A DNA stretch of 64,000 nucleotides from Teichococcus coralli (GTDB taxonomy: Bacteria; Pseudomonadota; Alphaproteobacteria; Acetobacterales; Acetobacteraceae). Under the pieces are notes generated by a model that searched no databases, was not told the origin of the DNA, and saw nothing but the letters and a program-made list of their open reading frames with translations. The translations under genes and the position numbers were made by a program. The stretch spans positions 35,257 to 99,256 of the forward strand of contig NZ_SNVJ01000019.1 of NCBI RefSeq assembly GCF_009829925.1. The letters are read 5' to 3'. This document shows positions 40,895 to 48,749 of this stretch, in pieces. Every line of letters starts with the position of its first letter. Position 1 is the first letter of the stretch.

Positions 40895-42101
40895 CTTGGC
40901 CGGAAGCCGCAAGGCGGTTCCCGAAATCGACACCATCATCAGCGCCCAGGCACAGGAGCTCTCGGAAAAGCTTCAGGCGCACCGGCTTGAGCTGTTCCCG
41001 CCCGCGGCGCAGAAGCCGCTGCGCTCCTTTCAGGCGGCGGAGGTGGCCAAGCTGCTTGGCGTCAAGAGCGGCTATCTGCGCAACCTGTCGCTGGAGGGGA
41101 AGGGGCCGGCCCCGAGCGTGACCAGCACGGGGCGCCGGTCCTACACCGCCGAGCAGATCCAGGAGCTGCGTGCCTACCTGGAGGAGAATGGCCGCGCCAG
41201 CCGGCGCTATGTGCCGCACCGCCGAGGACGCGAGCACATTCAGGTCGTCGCCGTCGTCAACTTCAAGGGCGGCAGCGGCAAGACCACCACGACGGCACAT
41301 CTCGCCCAGCACCTGGCGCTGACCGGCCATCGCGTGCTGGCGGTGGACCTCGACCCGCAGGCCAGCCTTTCCGCCCTGCATGGCTTCCAGCCGGAGTTCG
41401 ACCTCGGCCCGAACGAGACGCTCTACGCGGCATTGCGCTACGACGAGGAGGCTCGCCCGCTGCCGGAGCTGATCCGCCGCACCAACTTCCCCGGCCTCGA
41501 CATCGTCCCCGCCAGCATCGAGCTGATGGAGTTCGAGTACGACACGCCCCGCGTGCTGGCCACGCATGAAGGCGGCGCCACGGGGCGGGACTTCTTCGCG
41601 CGCCTCGACGGCGCCCTGGCCGCCACGGCGGAGGACTACGACGTCGTCGTCATCGATTGCCCGCCGCAACTCGGCTACCTCACCATGGCGGCGCTTTGCT
41701 CGGCGACGGCGGTGCTGATCCCTGTGCATCCGCAGATGCTGGACGTGATGTCCATGTGCCAGTTCCTGCTGATGCTGGGCGATGTGCTCGGCCATCTGAA
41801 GGCGGCCGGCAGCAACCTGCGCTATGACTGGCTGCGCTACCTCGTCACCCGCTATGAGCCAAGCGACGGGCCGCAGACGCAGATGGTGGGCTTCATGCGC
41901 TCGCTCTTCGGCCCGCATGTGCTGACCCACCCGATGCTGAAAAGCGTGGCGATCTCGGACGCGGGAATCACCAAGCAGACGCTCTATGAGGTGGAACGGC
42001 GGCTCTTCACGCCGGCCACCTACGACCGCGCGATGGAGTGCCTGGACGCGGTGAACGGCGAGATCGAGCAGTTGATCCATGCGGCGTGGGGGAGGGGCTG
42101 A
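40887..42101 (+). CDS. repA: Partition ATPase RepA (ParA type) of repABC
   Basis: A 404-residue ParA-family ATPase with the long N-terminal extension of repABC RepA: an HTH-like segment SFQAAEVAKLLGVKSGYLRNLSLEGKGP (residues 48-74) used for autoregulation, then RRYVPHRRGREHIQVVAVVN leading to the deviant Walker A KGGSGKTT (127-134), DLDPQASLSALHGFQPEFD and DCPPQLGYLTMAAL. It moves the plasmid with RepB on parS and represses the operon. ATG 40887 lies within the repC end; GTGGA is the likely ribosome site, and coupling is expected. Confidence 0.95.
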   Translation: MDSLAGSRKAVPEIDTIISAQAQELSEKLQAHRLELFPPAAQKPLRSFQAAEVAKLLGVKSGYLRNLSLEGKGPAPSVTSTGRRSYTAEQIQELRAYLEENGRASRRYVPHRRGREHIQVVAVVNFKGGSGKTTTTAHLAQHLALTGHRVLAVDLDPQASLSALHGFQPEFDLGPNETLYAALRYDEEARPLPELIRRTNFPGLDIVPASIELMEFEYDTPRVLATHEGGATGRDFFARLDGALAATAEDYDVVVIDCPPQLGYLTMAALCSATAVLIPVHPQMLDVMSMCQFLLMLGDVLGHLKAAGSNLRYDWLRYLVTRYEPSDGPQTQMVGFMRSLFGPHVLTHPMLKSVAISDAGITKQTLYEVERRLFTPATYDRAMECLDAVNGEIEQLIHAAWGRG

Positions 42102-43156
42102 TGGCACGGAAGAACCTGCTCACCGGGCTGACGGAGCCGAAGTTGACGGCCGTCAACTCGGAAGCTCCCCGTCCGCCCGCGAACCGGGGGCCGGGCCTAC
42201 CCTTTGCGGGGCGTGGCGCGGTCGGCGCGGTCACGCGGAGCATCGACGACCTTGCGAACAAGGCGAATGCCGCGAAGGAGCTGGAAGCGCGTCTCATTGC
42301 CGGGCAGGTGATCGTCGAGCTGGACACCGCCAGCATCGACGCCTCCTTCATCGCCGACCGGATGGCGCAGGACGACGAGGCATACCACGCCCTGCGGGAC
42401 AGCATCGCGCAGGGCGTGCAGGATTCGCCGATCCTCGTGCGTCCGCATCCCGGCATGCCCGGACGGTTCCAGGTCGCCTTCGGCCATCGCCGGCTGCGGG
42501 CGGCGGCGGAGCTGGGCAGGCCGGTGCGGGCCGTGGTCCGGCCGCTCTCCGACCGCGACCTCGTCCTGGCGCAGGGGCAGGAGAACAGCGCGCGGGCCAA
42601 CCTCTCCTTCATCGAGCGGGCGCGCTTCGCCCACCGGCTGGAGGCGAACGGCTATGACCGCGAAACCATCATGCTGGCCCTCAGCGCCGACAAGACCACC
42701 GTCTCGCGCCTGATCACCGTCGTCGAGCGGATCCCGGCCAGCGTCGTCGAGGCGATCGGGCCGGCGCCGCGCACGGGGCGGGACCGCTGGGTGGAGCTGG
42801 CTGCCGCTTTCCAGAAGCAGCCGCTGCAGGAGTTGGACAAGCGGCTTGCCAGCGCGGCCTTCCAGGTCGGTGAGTCGGATGACCGCTTCGAGCAGGCGCT
42901 GGCCTGGTTCGAGGCGCCAAAGGCGGCACGGGGCGCCGCCGGGGAAGGGGAGGGCGCGCGCCGCGAGCGGGAGCCCCTGCGCGCCTGGACGCATTCCAGC
43001 GGCGCGCAGGTGATCAAGGTCGCCTCCAGCGGCCGCGCCACCACCCTGACCATCGACCGCCGCGCCGCTCCCGGCTTCGACGCCTTCCTGCTGGAGCAGA
43101 TGGAGACGCTGTACTCGCGCTTTCTCGCCGGAAGCCGGAAAAAGAAGGCGCCCTGA
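42101..43156 (+). CDS. repB: Partition protein RepB (ParB type) of repABC
   Basis: A 351-residue centromere-binding protein. MARKNLLTGL at the start is the conserved RepB N-terminus that contacts RepA. The ParB/Srx nuclease-like core includes PILVRPHPGMPGRFQVAFGHRRLRAAAELGRPVRA and VLAQGQENSARANLSFIERARFA (CTP-binding boxes), and the HTH is LSADKTTVSRLITVVERIP. The C-terminus dimerises. ATG overlaps the repA TGA (TGATG) after GGGGGAGGGG. A parS site lies 42 bp into the gene. It ends 9 bp from a convergent CoA transferase. Confidence 0.95.
   Translation: MARKNLLTGLTEPKLTAVNSEAPRPPANRGPGLPFAGRGAVGAVTRSIDDLANKANAAKELEARLIAGQVIVELDTASIDASFIADRMAQDDEAYHALRDSIAQGVQDSPILVRPHPGMPGRFQVAFGHRRLRAAAELGRPVRAVVRPLSDRDLVLAQGQENSARANLSFIERARFAHRLEANGYDRETIMLALSADKTTVSRLITVVERIPASVVEAIGPAPRTGRDRWVELAAAFQKQPLQELDKRLASAAFQVGESDDRFEQALAWFEAPKAARGAAGEGEGARREREPLRAWTHSSGAQVIKVASSGRATTLTIDRRAAPGFDAFLLEQMETLYSRFLAGSRKKKAP
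42142..42157. promoter_or_regulatory. parS site 2 (inside repB)
   Basis: Identical 16-bp palindrome GTTGACGGCCGTCAAC, extended to 18 bp by flanking A and T. It matches the repABC parS consensus and again encodes LTAVN, now near the RepB N-terminus. Spacing from site 1 is 1365 bp. Confidence 0.9.
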
Positions 43157-43165
43157 GCGAGCCCT

Positions 43166-44296
43166 TCAGGCCGCGGCCAGTTCCCGCAGCACCTCGGCCG
43201 TGTGCGCCCCAAGGGCCGGCGCGGGGTGCAGCCAGTGGCCCAGGCCGGGCAGGGCGGCCATCGGCAGCTCGCCCAGGTCAGGCTGGTGCAGCACCGCGGC
43301 GGCGTCCACCGCCTGCACATGCGGGTCGGCCAGCCAATCGAGCGGCGTGTTGACCCGCGAGGCCAGCAGCCGGGCCTCCCCAAGCCGGGCCAGCCAGTCC
43401 TCCGCCGCCCGGGTGGCGAAGGCGGCCCGGATCAGCGGCAGCAGCGCCTCGCGGTGCTCCGAGCGGGTGGCGAAGCTGGCGAAGCGCGGGTCCTGCGGCA
43501 GTTCCGGCAAGCCCAGCACGCCGCAGAGCGCGACGAACTCGGCTTCCCGCACCAGCGCCACCATGACCCAGCGTCCGTCCGCGGCCTGATAGCTGCCGGC
43601 GGGAATGTTCAGCGCGGCCGGTGCGCGGCCAAGGAGGCCCGCTTCGGCGAGCGGCATGGCCAGCAGGCCGGCCATGCCCGCCATCAGCGAGACGTCCAGC
43701 ACCCGGCGACGCGGGGCCGCCCCGCGGGCCCGGTCCATCCCCAGTTCGGCCAGCGCCGCCTGCACGGCCGCGAAGGCGGACAGTCCGGTCACCACATCGG
43801 CGACCAAGGCGCCGACCTTGTGCGGGGCGCCGTCCGCACCGGGGTTGAGCGCCACCAGCCCGGAGAAGCCCTGCGCCACGGAATCCGTGCAGGGCTGCGC
43901 GGCATAGGGCCCTTGCTGTCCGAAGCCGGAGATGGAGAGGCAGACGGCATGTTCCGGCGTGACCTCCGGACCGAGCCCGAGCCGCGCGGCGACGCCGGGG
44001 CGGAAGGCCTCGATCAGCACATCCGCCCGCGCCGCCAGGGCCTGCGCCGCCGCGCGGCCTTCGGCCTGCTTCAGGTCCAGCACGATGCTGCGCTTGCCCC
44101 GGTTGAAGGTGACATGCATCACCGATTGCCCGTTGGCGCGGGTGGAGAGGCCGCGCGACCAGTCGCCCTCCGGCGGCTCCAGCTTCACCACCTCGGCGCC
44201 CGCGGCGGCCAGCAGCATGCCGCAATAGGGGCCGGCGATCCCCTGGCTCACATCCAGTACCCGCAGCCCGCGATAGGGCCGCATTTCCTCCGACAT
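43166..44296 (-). CDS. CaiB/Frc-type class III CoA transferase
   Basis: A 376-residue CoA transferase. GLRVLDVSQGIAGPYCGMLLA, AGAEVVKLEPPEGDWSR and NRGKRSIVLDLK form the N-terminal Rossmann part, and Asp138 in CTDSVAQGFSGL aligns with the catalytic aspartate that forms mixed anhydrides. It transfers CoA between carboxylic acids, here of unknown identity. GAGGAAA precedes the ATG. It is divergent from a Bug protein gene by 66 bp, so uptake and CoA activation of one carboxylate may be co-controlled. Confidence 0.9.
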   Translation of the reverse strand: MSEEMRPYRGLRVLDVSQGIAGPYCGMLLAAAGAEVVKLEPPEGDWSRGLSTRANGQSVMHVTFNRGKRSIVLDLKQAEGRAAAQALAARADVLIEAFRPGVAARLGLGPEVTPEHAVCLSISGFGQQGPYAAQPCTDSVAQGFSGLVALNPGADGAPHKVGALVADVVTGLSAFAAVQAALAELGMDRARGAAPRRRVLDVSLMAGMAGLLAMPLAEAGLLGRAPAALNIPAGSYQAADGRWVMVALVREAEFVALCGVLGLPELPQDPRFASFATRSEHREALLPLIRAAFATRAAEDWLARLGEARLLASRVNTPLDWLADPHVQAVDAAAVLHQPDLGELPMAALPGLGHWLHPAPALGAHTAEVLRELAAA

Positions 44297-44362
44297 TGCG
44301 TTTCCTCGTGTTCTATGCGTGCATCATTCGCGAAAAAGCACGAACAAGGAAGGAAGCATCCG
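44297..44362. promoter_or_regulatory. Short divergent promoter region
   Basis: The 66 bp between the CoA transferase and Bug 4 starts contains an AT-rich centre, a TTCGCGAA palindrome (44337-44344) and ATGCGTGCAT just before it. Both genes' promoters and a shared operator must lie here or inside the coding ends. No regulator gene is adjacent. Confidence 0.4.
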
Positions 44363-45343
44363 ATGGCCAGCCTCTCGCGCCGCAGCGCGCTTTCGCTCGC
44401 CGGCAGCCTCGGCCTTCTTGCCGCGGGCACCGCTCGCGCCGAGGCCTCCTGGCCAACCCGCACGCTGCGCATGGTCGTGCCCTATCCGCCGGGCGGCCCG
44501 ACCGACATCCTCGGCCGCGTGGTGGCGCAGGGACTGCCCGCCGAGGGCCTGCCGAGCGTCGTGGTGGACAACCGCAGCGGCGCCTCGGGGGTGGTCGGCA
44601 GCGGCGAGGTGGCGCGCGCCGCGCCGGATGGCGGCACCATCCTGGTCAACGCCTCCATCCACGTCATCATCCCGCACCTGAACCGGCAGATGCCCTTCGA
44701 CACCCTGGCCGACTTCGCCCCGGTGACCAACATCGCCCGCGTGCCGTTGATGCTGGTGGTGAACCCCAGCCTTCCCGTGCGCTCGGTGCCCGAGCTGGTC
44801 GCCTGGCTGAAGGCGCAGGGCGGCAAGGCGGCCTATGGCTCCTCCGGCATCGGCGCCGCGCCGCACCTGGCGGGCGAGCTGTTCAAGCAGCTCACCGGCA
44901 CGCAGATGACGCATGTGCCCTATCGCGGCTCCGGCCCGGCGCTGCAGGATCTGCTGGCCGGCAACATCCAGCTGATGTTCGATTCCATGCCGAGCAGCGC
45001 CGGGGCGGTGCGCGAGGGGCAGCTGCGCGCCCTTGCCGTCACCACCGCCGGGCGCGTCGCCGCCTTCCCCGAACTGCCGACCGTGGCCGAGGCCGGCGTG
45101 CCGAATTACGAGATCGCCACCTGGTACGGCGTCTGGGCCCCGGCCAGGATGCCGGCGGAGCTGGTGACGCGGCTGCAGCGCGCCGTGGCGGGCGTGGTCG
45201 CCTCGCCGGAGGGCAAGGCGCGGCTGGAATCGCTCGGCGCCGAGCCGGTGGCCGACACGCCCGAGCACTTCGCCGACTTCGCCCGCGCCGAGTACGAGCG
45301 CTGGGGCGGGCTGGTGCGCGAGGCCGGGATCGAGCCAGGCTGA
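44363..45343 (+). CDS. Bug-family binding protein 4
   Basis: A 326-residue TctC-type periplasmic protein. Signal LSRRSALSLAGSLGLLAAGTARAEA has a twin-Arg start and an AxA site. Mature WPTRTLRMVVPYPPGGPTDI and GSSGIGAAPHLAGELF are diagnostic. GGAAGGAAG precedes ATG 44363. It is coupled to a quinone oxidoreductase gene (TGATG) and divergent from the CoA transferase. No TctAB genes are nearby. Confidence 0.92.
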   Translation: MASLSRRSALSLAGSLGLLAAGTARAEASWPTRTLRMVVPYPPGGPTDILGRVVAQGLPAEGLPSVVVDNRSGASGVVGSGEVARAAPDGGTILVNASIHVIIPHLNRQMPFDTLADFAPVTNIARVPLMLVVNPSLPVRSVPELVAWLKAQGGKAAYGSSGIGAAPHLAGELFKQLTGTQMTHVPYRGSGPALQDLLAGNIQLMFDSMPSSAGAVREGQLRALAVTTAGRVAAFPELPTVAEAGVPNYEIATWYGVWAPARMPAELVTRLQRAVAGVVASPEGKARLESLGAEPVADTPEHFADFARAEYERWGGLVREAGIEPG

Positions 45344-46359
45344 TGCGCGCCCTGGTTTGCGAGGGCTGGCGCGACTTCGACGCGCTGGAGGTGAAGGAGG
45401 TCCCGCCGCCGCCGCTGCGCCCGCGTGGCGTACGGCTGCGGGTGGAGGCGGTGGGCGTTTCCTTCGCGGCGCAGCTTGTCGTCGCCGGCAAGTATCAGCG
45501 CCGGCCGCCGCTGCCCTTCGCGCCGGGCACCGAGGTGGTCGGCACCGTGCTGGAGGCGGCGCCCGACGCCGAGGCGCCGCCGCCCGGCACCCGCGTCTTC
45601 GCAGCACTCGACTGGGGCGGCATGGCGGAGCAGGCGGTGGCCGACGACATCCACGTCATGCCGCTGCCCTTGGGGTTGCCTGCGGGGCTTCCCGGGGGGC
45701 TTCCCGCCGAGGCCGCCGTGGCGCTGCCCATCAGCTACCCGACCGCCGCCGCCGCGCTGCTCTGGCGCGGCCGGCTGGAGCCCGGCCAGTGGGTTCTGGT
45801 GCAGGGGGCGGGGGGCGGCGTCGGGCTGGCGGCGCTGGAGGTGGCGCAGGCCGCCGGCGCCCGCGTCATCGCCCGCGCCGGGGCGGCCAAGCACGACCGC
45901 CTGCGGGCACGCGGCGCCGCGGCGGTGCTGGACAGCGCGGAGCCCTTCCGGGCCGCCGTGGCCGGCATCACCGGCGGCGCCGGGGTCGCCCTGGTGCTGG
46001 ACACGCTGGGCGGCGAGGCCTTCGACGAGGGGCTGCGCTGCCTGGGGGAGGGGGGCACGCTGCTGACCCTCGGCTATGCCGCCGGCACCATCCCGAGCCT
46101 CCCGGCCAACCTGCTGCTGCTGAAGAACATCGGCGTGGCCGGGCTGAACTGGGGCACCTATCTCGGCTGGTCGCCGGGCGACAACCGCCGCGCCCATGCG
46201 CCGCGCGTGCGCGCCCTCTGGCAGCAGTTGCTGGACTGGTGGCAGGAGGGAAAGCTGCACCCGGAAGTGCATGCGGCGCTGCCGCTGGAGCGCTTCCGCG
46301 AGGCCATGGCGCTGGTGCGCGACCGGCAGGCCGTCGGGCGGGTGGTGCTGCGCCCCTGA
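45343..46359 (+). CDS. Zinc-independent NADPH:quinone oxidoreductase-like MDR protein
   Basis: A 338-residue medium-chain dehydrogenase/reductase. FAPGTEVVGTV is the quinone-reductase signature region, GAGGGVGLAALEVAQAAGA the NAD(P)-binding motif, and the C-terminal LPLERFREAMALVRDRQAVGRVVL is typical. Zinc ligands are absent. An unusual proline/glycine-rich repeat LGLPAGLPGGLPAEA lies before the nucleotide domain. It probably reduces an enone, enoyl thioester or quinone. Starts within the Bug 4 stop. Confidence 0.88.
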   Translation: MRALVCEGWRDFDALEVKEVPPPPLRPRGVRLRVEAVGVSFAAQLVVAGKYQRRPPLPFAPGTEVVGTVLEAAPDAEAPPPGTRVFAALDWGGMAEQAVADDIHVMPLPLGLPAGLPGGLPAEAAVALPISYPTAAAALLWRGRLEPGQWVLVQGAGGGVGLAALEVAQAAGARVIARAGAAKHDRLRARGAAAVLDSAEPFRAAVAGITGGAGVALVLDTLGGEAFDEGLRCLGEGGTLLTLGYAAGTIPSLPANLLLLKNIGVAGLNWGTYLGWSPGDNRRAHAPRVRALWQQLLDWWQEGKLHPEVHAALPLERFREAMALVRDRQAVGRVVLRP

Positions 46360-46400
46360 AGCGGCCCGAAGGCTTTACGGGCGGGGCAGGGGAGCCGATC

Positions 46401-47645
46401 ATGCAGGCCATGACCGATCCCGTTGCCCGCAAGCTGGTTGACCGCTTCTTCCGCTACCTTGCCATCCCCAGCCAGAGCGACGCGCGCGCCACGGGCCTGC
46501 CCAGCTCGCCCGGGCAGCGCCGGCTGGCCGAACTGCTGGCGGAGGAGCTGGCCGGGCTCGGCCTCGCCAAGGTCCATCTCGACGACAACGCCATCGTCAC
46601 GGCGCGGCTGCCCGGCACGGTGCCGGGGGCGCCCCGCATCGGCTTCGTCGCGCATCTCGACACCGTGGATGTCGGCCTTTCCCCCGAGATCCGGCCGCAG
46701 ATGCTGCGCTTCGAGGGCGAGGACCTGCTGCTCAACCCCGCGCGCGACATCTGGCTGCGCGTCGCCGAGCACCCGGAGATCCTGCCCTATCGCGGCGAGG
46801 AGATCCTGTTCGGCGACGGCACCAGCGTGCTCGGCGCCGACAACAAGGCGGCCATCGCCACCATCATGACGATGCTGGAGGCGCTGCGCGCGGGCGAGGT
46901 GCCGCATGGCGACATCGCCGTCGCCTTCGTGCCGGACGAGGAGATCGGCCTGCGCGGCGCCAAGGCGCTCGACCTCGCCCGCTTCCCGGCCGATTTCGCC
47001 TACACCATCGATTCCTGCGCGCGCGGCGAGGTGGTGTACGAGACCTTCAACGCCGCCAGCGCGCGGATCGAGATCACCGGCGTGCCGGCGCACCCGATGT
47101 CGGCCAAGGGCGTGCTGGTCAACCCCATCCTGCTCGCCATGGAGCTGGTCGCGCAGCTCGACCCCTTGCAGCGGCCCGAGCACACCGAGGGGCGGGAAGG
47201 CTACTGGTGGTTCAACGGCATCAGCGGCGACCAGAGCGCCGCGCGCCTGACCGCCTCCATCCGCGACTTCGACGCGCGGGGCTTCGCCGAGCGCAAGCGC
47301 CTGCTGGCGGAGGCGGCGGAGCAGCTCCAGGCGCGCCATCCGCGCGCGCGCATCGAATGCCGGATCGAGGACACCTACGGCAACATCGACGCCGCGCTCG
47401 GCAACGACCGCCGCTGCGTGGACCTCATCTTCCGCGCCATGGCGGAGCGCGGCATCGCGCCGCGGGAGATCGCGATGCGCGGCGGCACCGACGGCTCGGC
47501 GCTCTCCGCGCGCGGCCTGCCGACGCCGAACTACTTCACCGGCGCGCACAACTTCCATTCGCGCTTCGAATTCCTGCCGGTGAGCGCCTTCATCGACTCG
47601 CTGCGCGTCAGCCTCGGCATCTGCCGCCTCGCCGCCGCGCCCTGA
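46401..47645 (+). CDS. pepT: Peptidase T (tripeptidase)
   Basis: A 414-residue M20 aminotripeptidase acting in the cytoplasm. Metal and catalytic residues are in place: His85 and Asp87 (AHLDTVD), Asp147 (LGADNKAA), Glu180-Glu181 (PDEEIGLRG), and the C-terminal NFHSRFEF His. The dimerisation (lid) domain is present. GGGGAGCCGATC precedes ATG 46401; ATG 46410 is possible. It converges on the ABC ATPase gene with 25 bp between stops. Confidence 0.93.
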   Translation: MQAMTDPVARKLVDRFFRYLAIPSQSDARATGLPSSPGQRRLAELLAEELAGLGLAKVHLDDNAIVTARLPGTVPGAPRIGFVAHLDTVDVGLSPEIRPQMLRFEGEDLLLNPARDIWLRVAEHPEILPYRGEEILFGDGTSVLGADNKAAIATIMTMLEALRAGEVPHGDIAVAFVPDEEIGLRGAKALDLARFPADFAYTIDSCARGEVVYETFNAASARIEITGVPAHPMSAKGVLVNPILLAMELVAQLDPLQRPEHTEGREGYWWFNGISGDQSAARLTASIRDFDARGFAERKRLLAEAAEQLQARHPRARIECRIEDTYGNIDAALGNDRRCVDLIFRAMAERGIAPREIAMRGGTDGSALSARGLPTPNYFTGAHNFHSRFEFLPVSAFIDSLRVSLGICRLAAAP

Positions 47646-47670
47646 GGGATGCGCGGCGAGGCGGCGTGCC

Positions 47671-48744
47671 TCAGCTCACCACGGCGATCTGCTGCGGGTC
47701 CAGCTCCAGCCAGACCTTCTCGCCCACCTCGTGCACCTGCAGCGGCGGCGCGGTGACGCGCAGCTGCAGCCCGCCCTCCTGCGGGCGCACCACGTAGTCC
47801 CAGGATTCCCCGAGATAGGTGCGCTGCGCCACGATGGCCGCCAGCACGGGGCGGCCCTCCCGCGTCTGCGGCTGGCTGCGGGAGAGCGACATGGCCTGCG
47901 GCCGCACCGAGAGCAGGATCGGCCGCGCGGCGTCGGGCACCTTCTGGCCGAGCTGGGCGGCGCGCAGCGAGAAGCCGTCCAGCCCGATCTCGCCATCGGC
48001 GAGCCGGCCCTCCAGCAGGTTGGTGCGGCCGATGAAGGCGGCGACGAAGCGGGTGCGCGGCTGGGTGTAGATCAGGTGCGGCGCGTCCACCTGCTCGATG
48101 CGCCCGGCATTCATCACCGCGATGCGGTCGGCCGTCGCCATCGCCTCCGACTGGTCGTGCGTGACATAGACGGTGGTGATGCGGAACTCGTCATGCAGGC
48201 GGCGGATCTCGAAGCGCATCTCCTCGCGCAGGTTGGCGTCGAGGTTGGAGAGCGGCTCGTCCAGCAGCAGCACGGAGGGCTTGACGACGATGGCGCGCGC
48301 CAGCGCCACGCGCTGCTGCTGCCCGCCGGAAAGCTCGGCGGGGTAGCGGTCCGCGAGGTGGCCCATCTGCACCACCTCCAGGATCTGCCGGGTGCGCGCG
48401 CGGACCTCGGCCGAGGGCAGCTTCTGCAGCTTCAGCCCGAAGCCGACATTCTCGGCCACCGTCATGTTCGGCCAGATGGCGTAGCTCTGGAAGATCATCG
48501 ACATGCGGCGGCGCTCCGGCGGCAGCACCGCGCCGGGCGCGGAAAGCACCTCGCCATCCATGGTGATGCTGCCGGAGGTCGGCTCGATGAAGCCGGCGAT
48601 CATGCGCAGCGTGGTGGTCTTGCCGCAGCCGGACGGGCCGAGCAGGCAGACGAACTCGCCCTCCTGCAGGGAGAGGTCCACATTGTCCACCACCCGGAGC
48701 GTCCCGTAGGCCTTGCTGAGGCCCTTCAGCGTCAGACGGGGCAT
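47671..48744 (-). CDS. ABC transporter ATPase (FbpC/PhnT-like)
   Basis: A 357-residue ATPase with Walker A GPSGCGKTT near residue 38, signature LSGGQQQR, Walker B VLLLDEPLSNLD and H-loop THDQSEA, followed by a TOBE domain. The DEPLSNLDANLREEMRFEIRRLH stretch is typical of Fe3+/2-aminoethylphosphonate-type importers. GGAGGAGTTGAG lies before ATG 48744. It starts 5 bp after the permease stop; with the permease and binding protein it is a complete importer. Confidence 0.92.
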   Translation of the reverse strand: MPRLTLKGLSKAYGTLRVVDNVDLSLQEGEFVCLLGPSGCGKTTTLRMIAGFIEPTSGSITMDGEVLSAPGAVLPPERRRMSMIFQSYAIWPNMTVAENVGFGLKLQKLPSAEVRARTRQILEVVQMGHLADRYPAELSGGQQQRVALARAIVVKPSVLLLDEPLSNLDANLREEMRFEIRRLHDEFRITTVYVTHDQSEAMATADRIAVMNAGRIEQVDAPHLIYTQPRTRFVAAFIGRTNLLEGRLADGEIGLDGFSLRAAQLGQKVPDAARPILLSVRPQAMSLSRSQPQTREGRPVLAAIVAQRTYLGESWDYVVRPQEGGLQLRVTAPPLQVHEVGEKVWLELDPQQIAVVS

Positions 48745-48749
48745 CGGTC

